From the NCBI GenBank assembly GCA_964540205.1, contig CAZIMJ010000301.1:1-11045 (forward strand): a DNA stretch of 11,045 nt, in the 5' to 3' direction. The notes under the pieces are model-generated. The model ran no database searches, was not told the DNA's origin, and worked only from the letters and a program-made list of their open reading frames with translations. The translations under genes and the position numbers were made by a program. Every line of letters starts with the position of its first letter. The first letter of the stretch is position 1. The DNA comes from WTAW01 sp964540205. GTDB lineage: Bacteria > Acidobacteriota > Aminicenantia > Aminicenantales > Aminicenantaceae. Below are positions 6,976-11,045 of this stretch, one piece after another.

Positions 6976-7758
6976 TCACGTCCTCTCCAAAATGTCTTCC
7001 GCAAGAGCCAAATAATCAGTTGCACCGTAGGAGGAAGGAGAATACTCGAAGATCGTCAGGCCATGAGAAGGGCTTTCAGCCAAGGAAATGTTCTCTCGGA
7101 TGGGTAGGTTGTAAGCTTTATCACCAAAATAGGATCTGATCTTTTCGACGACTTCGCGATTGAGGATTCTCCGTCCATCAAATCTAGTCGCGACGACTCC
7201 CATGAGTTCGAGTGGAGGATTCAGGCGTTCTTTGATGATCGCGATCGAATCCAAAAGTTTGCTGAGCCCCTGTAAGGCCAGGAATTCCGTCTGCAGAGGG
7301 ATAAAAACTTCCCTGGCCGCAACGAGTGCATTGAGAGTCATCAAACCCAAGGAGGGGGGACAATCGATGAAGATGAAGTCGTAGTTGGTGATGCTGGAGA
7401 GTGCCTTGGAGAGGAGGAACTCGCGGCCTGGCGTGTTGAAGAGGATCATTTCCGCTTCGGCAAGTTCGAGAGAGGAAGGCAGAAAATCCATGCTCTTATC
7501 CTCGATCAAGATCTCGATGACAGTATCCTCAACCTTTGCCTCACCCTTTAGCACATTGTAGACTGTCCTTTCCAGTTTGTGGGCAAGAATGCCGAGCCCG
7601 TATGTCGCATGCGAACCGGGATCGATATCGATGAGCAAGACCTGTTTGTCCAGTCGAGTTAGAGCAGCGCTCAAATTGATGGCTGTTGTGGTTTTTCCTA
7701 CACCGCCTTTTTGATTGGCGATAGCGATAATTCTTGGCTTATTAGCTTCCATTTCCAT
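6976..7758 (-). CDS. parA: ParA/Soj-family ATPase (orphan, no ParB in window)
   Basis: A 260-residue P-loop ATPase of the ParA/MinD superfamily, without an N-terminal HTH, so of the chromosomal Soj size class. Deviant Walker A is KGGVGKTT (17-24) with signature lysine K17 and P-loop lysine K22. Walker A' is LLIDIDP (41-47) and Walker B is FIFIDCPPS (128-136). The C-terminal part has the family pattern VVATRFDGRR, SLAESPSHG and SSYGATDYLALAEDIL. Such ATPases form ATP dimers on the nucleoid or membrane and position DNA or large protein assemblies. One oddity is that DPQxN after Walker A' is DPGSH here. The ATG at 7758 has AGCAGG (7770-7765) 6 bases upstream; TTG 7764 and ATG 7752 are less likely. 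The partner gene follows 2 bases after the stop, and no parB lies nearby. The cargo is unknown; an orphan role in placing an envelope or signalling complex fits the neighbours but is inference. Confidence 0.93.
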   Translation of the reverse strand: MEMEANKPRIIAIANQKGGVGKTTTAINLSAALTRLDKQVLLIDIDPGSHATYGLGILAHKLERTVYNVLKGEAKVEDTVIEILIEDKSMDFLPSSLELAEAEMILFNTPGREFLLSKALSSITNYDFIFIDCPPSLGLMTLNALVAAREVFIPLQTEFLALQGLSKLLDSIAIIKERLNPPLELMGVVATRFDGRRILNREVVEKIRSYFGDKAYNLPIRENISLAESPSHGLTIFEYSPSSYGATDYLALAEDILERT

Positions 7759-7837
7759 TGGCAACCTGCTTAACCCTGATTTAAATCCAAATAACTCCGC
7801 TTCCTTTTAAGCGTGCAAAATTTTCTCTTGCAATAAT

Positions 7838-7866
7838 AATCTAAGCCAGGGATTTTATGGGGTCAA
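7838..7866 (-). promoter_or_regulatory. Promoter of the parA pair (module C)
   Basis: On the minus strand TTGACC (7866-7861), 17 bp, then TAGATT (7843-7838) match five and four of six consensus bases. The -10 is 80 bp before the ATG at 7758, the same as in the NHL gene. The CTGGC seen before the -10 in module A recurs at the end of the spacer. This is the strongest -35 of the three modules. Confidence 0.6.
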
Positions 7867-7875
7867 TCCTCTTTT

Positions 7876-7920
7876 GGGGTGAATTTAGGGGGTGATATTG
7901 TGAATCCAACGTCACCCCCC
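7876..7920. promoter_or_regulatory. GGTGA/TCACC operator-like array C
   Basis: Boxes are GGTGA (7878-7882), GGTGA (7891-7895, in GGGGGTGATATT) and TCACC (7912-7916, in TCACCCCCC), with steps of 13 and 21 bp. GGGGGTGA (7888-7895) and TCACCCCC (7912-7919) form an 8-bp inverted repeat. The GGTGATATT core and the preceding ATTTAG match arrays A and B. The box next to the -35 is degenerate here (AGGATTG where A and B have AGGTGATTG). The central box lies 133 bp from the start codon, against 132 and 137 bp in A and B. Confidence 0.55.
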
Positions 7921-8060
7921 TTTGAATAGTAAACTTGTTAAGGATTGAATGAGTTCTAGTAATGAAAGAGTTTCTCATGGACTTCATTTTAAGAAAATCA
8001 CTGTATATGCTATAAACCGCTTTCACTCTGCGAGATTCTTAAAAAAGTTTTGACACACTC

Positions 8061-8089
8061 TTAACACCTTCCCTTTTCAAAAGGATAAT
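8061..8089 (+). promoter_or_regulatory. Sigma-70 promoter of the SBBP gene
   Basis: TTAACA (8061-8066), a 17-bp spacer and GATAAT (8084-8089) each match five of six consensus bases. The leader would be about 28 bases. A perfect TATAAT (8092-8097) and a perfect TTGACA (8050-8055) also occur but are 36 bp apart, so they cannot form one promoter. They may be secondary elements. Confidence 0.6.
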
Positions 8090-8113
8090 GATATAATATA
8101 GATGGTATTGATT

Positions 8114-8127
8114 AAGGGGATGATGTG
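8114..8127 (+). promoter_or_regulatory. Ribosome binding site and GTG start of the SBBP gene
   Basis: AAGGGG (8114-8119) lies 5 bases before the GTG at 8125. Two ATG codons (8120 and 8123) in the same spot are in other frames. The first reads ATG-ATG-TGA, its stop overlapping the GTG by two bases. Confidence 0.6.
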
Positions 8128-11019
8128 ATCAATTCAGCTAGAAAAACTGCTTTTCTTTCTATTTTGCTCGTATCTATTTCTCTTCAAGGATTGGTCCGTT
8201 TCGAGAAAGGGAATCAAAGCCGAAGCCTTCAGTCGAAAATCGACAAGAATGTAACAAAGAGTCCAATACTATTTCCAGATTACGGGAGAATACCACTGTA
8301 TTTTGTTCCGAATGAGGGACAAGTGGATGAGAGAGTGCTCTTTTATGCCAAAACATTACGATATCATCTCTGGTTGACGGAGGAGGGATTGTTCTTTGAC
8401 AGTATGCGAAGAGTAAAAAAAGATGATAATGAATCGCGCCATTCACATCCTAAACACAGACAACAGCCTGAATATTCCGTGTATGAGAGAGATGTTTCGA
8501 GACTATTTTTTCTCAATACCCATAAAAATCCTGCCGTGTATCCACTAGATTGTTCATATTACAAAGTGAATTATTTTGTTGGAAATGATATATCCAAGTG
8601 GCGCACCAATATTCAGGCTTCAAGAGTAGTTCTTTATAAAGAACTTTATGACAAAATCGATATGAAGATCTATGGTGTTGAGGAAGAGATAGAGTATGAT
8701 TTTGTTGTGAGGCCTGGGGGAGATGTTTCAGATATTCAGTTTGAATACAAGGATGTTAAAGGAACAAGAATAGATGAGAGGGGCCATCTATTGATAGACA
8801 CGAAGTTTGGCGAACTTACGCACAAAAAGCCCGAATGCTACCAGGTGATTGAAGGGGAAAGAGTTGAGGTTGAGGCTGCGTTTATGGGAATGGGGACCAA
8901 TACCTATGGCTTTGAAGTTGAAGAATATGATAGAGATTATGAGTTAATCATCGATCCAATGGTGATTGTATACTCCACCTATATGGGGGGATCAGGAGAT
9001 GATGAGGGATTTGACGTGGCAGTGAATGCGGCGGGTGAAGTGTATGTTACAGGAGACACAATGTCTTTAGACTTCCCCATTATAAATCCCATGCAAGAAA
9101 TTTTTGCAGGCAATAGAGATATTTTTGTCGAAAAGATAAGTTCAGATGGAACGGCCCTGCTTTATTCCACCTATCTCGGCGGCTCGGATTGGGATTGGAC
9201 CCCTAGTATTGCCGTGGATAATGAGGGTGCAGTTTATGTTACAGGGAGTACAGAATCCGTTGATTTTCCTACAATGAATCCTTATCAGGGAAATAATGCA
9301 GGACGAGGAGCAGATATCTTCGTCACTAAGATAAACGCTTCAGGAACTGATCTCATCTATTCCACATATTTGGGCGGATCCATATGCTCAAAGTGGGACG
9401 ATGGGCCACATGATTATGGCTTTGGAATAGCCGTAGATTCAGAAGGTGCGGCATATATCGCAGGAGAAACTTGGTCTTATGATTTTCCTATTAAGAACGC
9501 GATTGAGGGATGGCCTGGAGGAGGAGGGGATTCCTTTGTCACTAAGATAAATCCCAGAGGAACTGATCTTGTTTATTCTACATATCTTCCTGTATGCGCA
9601 GCAGCAAGTGGTTGGGATGCGAGTTTTGGCATAGCCGTGGATTCAGAAGGCGCGGCCTATGTCACAGGAGTCGAAACCTGTGATTATCCGTCTGGACATC
9701 CAGAAGATGTTTTTGTGATGAAGATACGCCCGGATGGAACTGGCCCAGCCATCCGTCTAGGAGATGGGCCTCTCCACTTAAACAGTGAGCAAGCACGATT
9801 GAATATGGCACAGGGCCGCGACATAGCCATAGATGTAAGGAGCGCGGTTTATGTCGTTGGAGAAACCGGGCAGAGAACAAAAGATAGAGACGCTTTCATA
9901 CGGAAGTTTGATTCCACGGGAAAGCGCGAGTATTACTTCAGGTTGTATGGGAGTCGCGATGAACATGCTTATGCCATATCTGTGGATTCAAAGGGTGCAG
10001 CATATGTGACAGGATCAACAAATTCTGTAGATTTTCAGACTGTGAATCCGCTTCAGGAAAGCAGGGCTGGGGGGTCGGATGCATTTGTTGTCAAGGTGAG
10101 TCCTGCAGGAGAGGAGCTCGAGTATTCCTCTTATTTGGGAGGAGCTCGAGGCGATGCAGGCAGAGGCATCGCTGCAGGGGCAAACGGTGTGACATACATA
10201 GTAGGAGCAACGAATTCTATAAATTTCCCTATCAAAAATCCTATTCAAGCAAACAATGCTGGAAATAGTGATGCATTTGTCACCAAGCTATGCTTTTCTA
10301 CGTATTCTTTGGAGGTGGAGGCTGGAATAGGCGGCAGCACGGATCCGAGTCCAGGATATTATGATATTTGTGCTGGATCAGAGATTATTGTTGAGGCGAT
10401 TCCTAATGAAGGTTTTGGATTCAGCCATTGGAGCGGAGATGCCACAGGGAAGGATAATCCAGTGATTGTGATCATGGATGCGGATAAATCCATCAAAGCC
10501 AATTTTGTTAATCAATATACTTTGAACATTTCCGCAGGGGCAGGAGGAACAACCGATCCAGCACCAGGAACACACATGTATGACAAAGGAATAAAAGTGA
10601 CCATTACGGGGATTCCCGATATTGATTTTAGGTTCAGCCATTGGAGCGGGGATATCGGGGGAAGGACTAATCCAAAAACAAAGACAGTAAACACGGATTT
10701 ATCTATAGTCGCCAATTTTAATAGGATCATTTATCCGCCCTTAAACTTATCTGGGGAAAAAGTTTTAAACCGAGCTTTTATACTCTCAGAGTACATCAAT
10801 GTTCTGCGTTGGCGAGCCAATCCCGAGAATGTGGGTGTTGTGAAATACCGGATTTTCCAAATGGTTTTAGAGACTCAGAGTTTAGTGGCTGAGGTAGATG
10901 CCAGCACATTTGAATACTGGCACAGAAGTGTTGAGGGGGATAGATCATACACCTATTCGCTTGTTGGAGTGAATAGTGAGGGTTTGGAAGGGGACCCCGC
11001 GTATGTAACAGTGAATTGA
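8125..11019 (+). CDS. Secreted SBBP beta-propeller protein with DUF7948-like domain, InlB-type repeats and Fn3-like end
   Basis: A 964-residue protein starting at GTG. Residues 1-22 (ARKTAFLSILLVSISLQG) look like a signal peptide. Residues about 55-278 match the DUF7948-type domain that precedes SBBP repeats in many bacteria (FVPNEGQVD, VNYFVGNDISKWRTNI, YELIIDP). Residues 279-722 hold seven SBBP-like blades with the pattern YSTYxGGS, IAVDxxGAxYVTGxT, DFP and DxFVxKI. The fifth (about 545-600) is degenerate, without the YSTYLGG segment. The first YSTY strand and the strandless last blade fit a closed ring of seven. Two InlB-like repeats follow (724-795 and 797-866), each with FSHWSGD, and the last 90 residues resemble a fibronectin type III domain. 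I expect an exported surface or extracellular binding protein. No sorting signal or lipobox is seen. It is divergent from parA and has a different promoter without GGTGA boxes, so it is probably an independent unit. Confidence 0.9.
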   Translation: MINSARKTAFLSILLVSISLQGLVRFEKGNQSRSLQSKIDKNVTKSPILFPDYGRIPLYFVPNEGQVDERVLFYAKTLRYHLWLTEEGLFFDSMRRVKKDDNESRHSHPKHRQQPEYSVYERDVSRLFFLNTHKNPAVYPLDCSYYKVNYFVGNDISKWRTNIQASRVVLYKELYDKIDMKIYGVEEEIEYDFVVRPGGDVSDIQFEYKDVKGTRIDERGHLLIDTKFGELTHKKPECYQVIEGERVEVEAAFMGMGTNTYGFEVEEYDRDYELIIDPMVIVYSTYMGGSGDDEGFDVAVNAAGEVYVTGDTMSLDFPIINPMQEIFAGNRDIFVEKISSDGTALLYSTYLGGSDWDWTPSIAVDNEGAVYVTGSTESVDFPTMNPYQGNNAGRGADIFVTKINASGTDLIYSTYLGGSICSKWDDGPHDYGFGIAVDSEGAAYIAGETWSYDFPIKNAIEGWPGGGGDSFVTKINPRGTDLVYSTYLPVCAAASGWDASFGIAVDSEGAAYVTGVETCDYPSGHPEDVFVMKIRPDGTGPAIRLGDGPLHLNSEQARLNMAQGRDIAIDVRSAVYVVGETGQRTKDRDAFIRKFDSTGKREYYFRLYGSRDEHAYAISVDSKGAAYVTGSTNSVDFQTVNPLQESRAGGSDAFVVKVSPAGEELEYSSYLGGARGDAGRGIAAGANGVTYIVGATNSINFPIKNPIQANNAGNSDAFVTKLCFSTYSLEVEAGIGGSTDPSPGYYDICAGSEIIVEAIPNEGFGFSHWSGDATGKDNPVIVIMDADKSIKANFVNQYTLNISAGAGGTTDPAPGTHMYDKGIKVTITGIPDIDFRFSHWSGDIGGRTNPKTKTVNTDLSIVANFNRIIYPPLNLSGEKVLNRAFILSEYINVLRWRANPENVGVVKYRIFQMVLETQSLVAEVDASTFEYWHRSVEGDRSYTYSLVGVNSEGLEGDPAYVTVN
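10299..10722 (+). repeat. Two tandem InlB-type repeat units
   Basis: Two in-frame units of about 70 codons share the pattern YxLxxxAGxGGxTDPxPG, then FSHWSGD, and then a closing VANF or KANF. TTCAGCCATTGGAGCGG is identical at 10420-10436 and 10633-10649, showing the duplication at DNA level. Confidence 0.8.
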
Positions 11020-11045
11020 TAGTTTGGTGATTTTATAAAAATAGT
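11020..11045. other. Short tail after the SBBP gene
   Basis: The last 26 bases are AT-rich with no gene or hairpin; too little sequence remains to see a terminator. Confidence 0.6.

Larger units (their letters stand above)
7759..8124. other. Divergent intergenic region between parA and the SBBP gene
   Basis: This 366-bp region carries promoter C and array C for parA on the left and the promoter of the SBBP gene on the right. About 120 bp between them (7921-8049) show no further signal I can support. A 61-codon minus-strand frame (8026-7841) from a GTG crosses array C and the parA -35 and is not credible as a gene. Confidence 0.7.

Noticed and set aside
7841..8026. 61-codon minus-strand frame upstream of parA
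   Set aside because: GTG start without a good ribosome site, composition unlike a protein, and it spans array C and the -35 of parA.
8050..8097. TTGACA (8050) with TATAAT (8092) as one promoter
   Set aside because: The gap is 36 bp, far too long for sigma-70; TTAACA-N17-GATAAT lies between them with correct spacing.

Overview
The window looks like chromosomal DNA from a Gram-negative, probably uncultivated bacterium. The evidence is large envelope proteins built from repeats (TPR, NHL, SBBP, PEGA and InlB-like), a PAS/GAF/HD-GYP signalling protein, and moderate GC with normal Shine-Dalgarno signals. This gene style is common in lineages such as Aminicenantes, Acidobacteriota and deep 'deltaproteobacterial' groups. 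No marker gene fixes the phylum, so the placement is tentative. There is no rRNA, tRNA, IS element or CRISPR array.

Layout, left to right. 1-1278 (minus): the first 426 residues of a membrane-anchored TPR protein that runs off the left edge. 1279-1773: a gene-free stretch with a long imperfect palindrome whose loop can pair with a downstream segment, plus a weak promoter candidate for the TPR gene. 1774-4383 (minus): an 869-residue envelope protein with TPR, Lys/Pro/Glu-rich linker, membrane segment, PEGA, Ig-like domain and a six-bladed NHL propeller. 4574-6532 (minus): a cytoplasmic PAS-GAF-PAS-HD-GYP protein, a predicted c-di-GMP phosphodiesterase. 6698-6973 (minus): an unrecognised 91-residue protein that follows a ParA/Soj-type ATPase (6976-7758, minus) by 2 bases. 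8125-11019 (plus, divergent): a secreted 964-residue protein with a DUF7948-like domain, a seven-bladed SBBP propeller, two InlB-type repeats and an Fn3-like end.

The most notable observation is regulatory. The parA pair, the HD-GYP gene and the NHL gene are each preceded by a matching promoter module. Each module has an array of GGTGA/TCACC boxes, mostly spaced 21-23 bp (about two helical turns), ending at or just upstream of a -35 element. A 17-bp spacer and a -10 element follow, the latter 80-85 bp before the ATG. In two of the three the promoter reads TTGTSY-N17-CATCAT with a TGn extended -10. This argues that an orphan ParA with a small partner, a c-di-GMP phosphodiesterase and a large envelope NHL protein are co-regulated and may form one functional unit. 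No ParB is present in the window. The joint function is inference; the repeated promoter architecture is seen directly.
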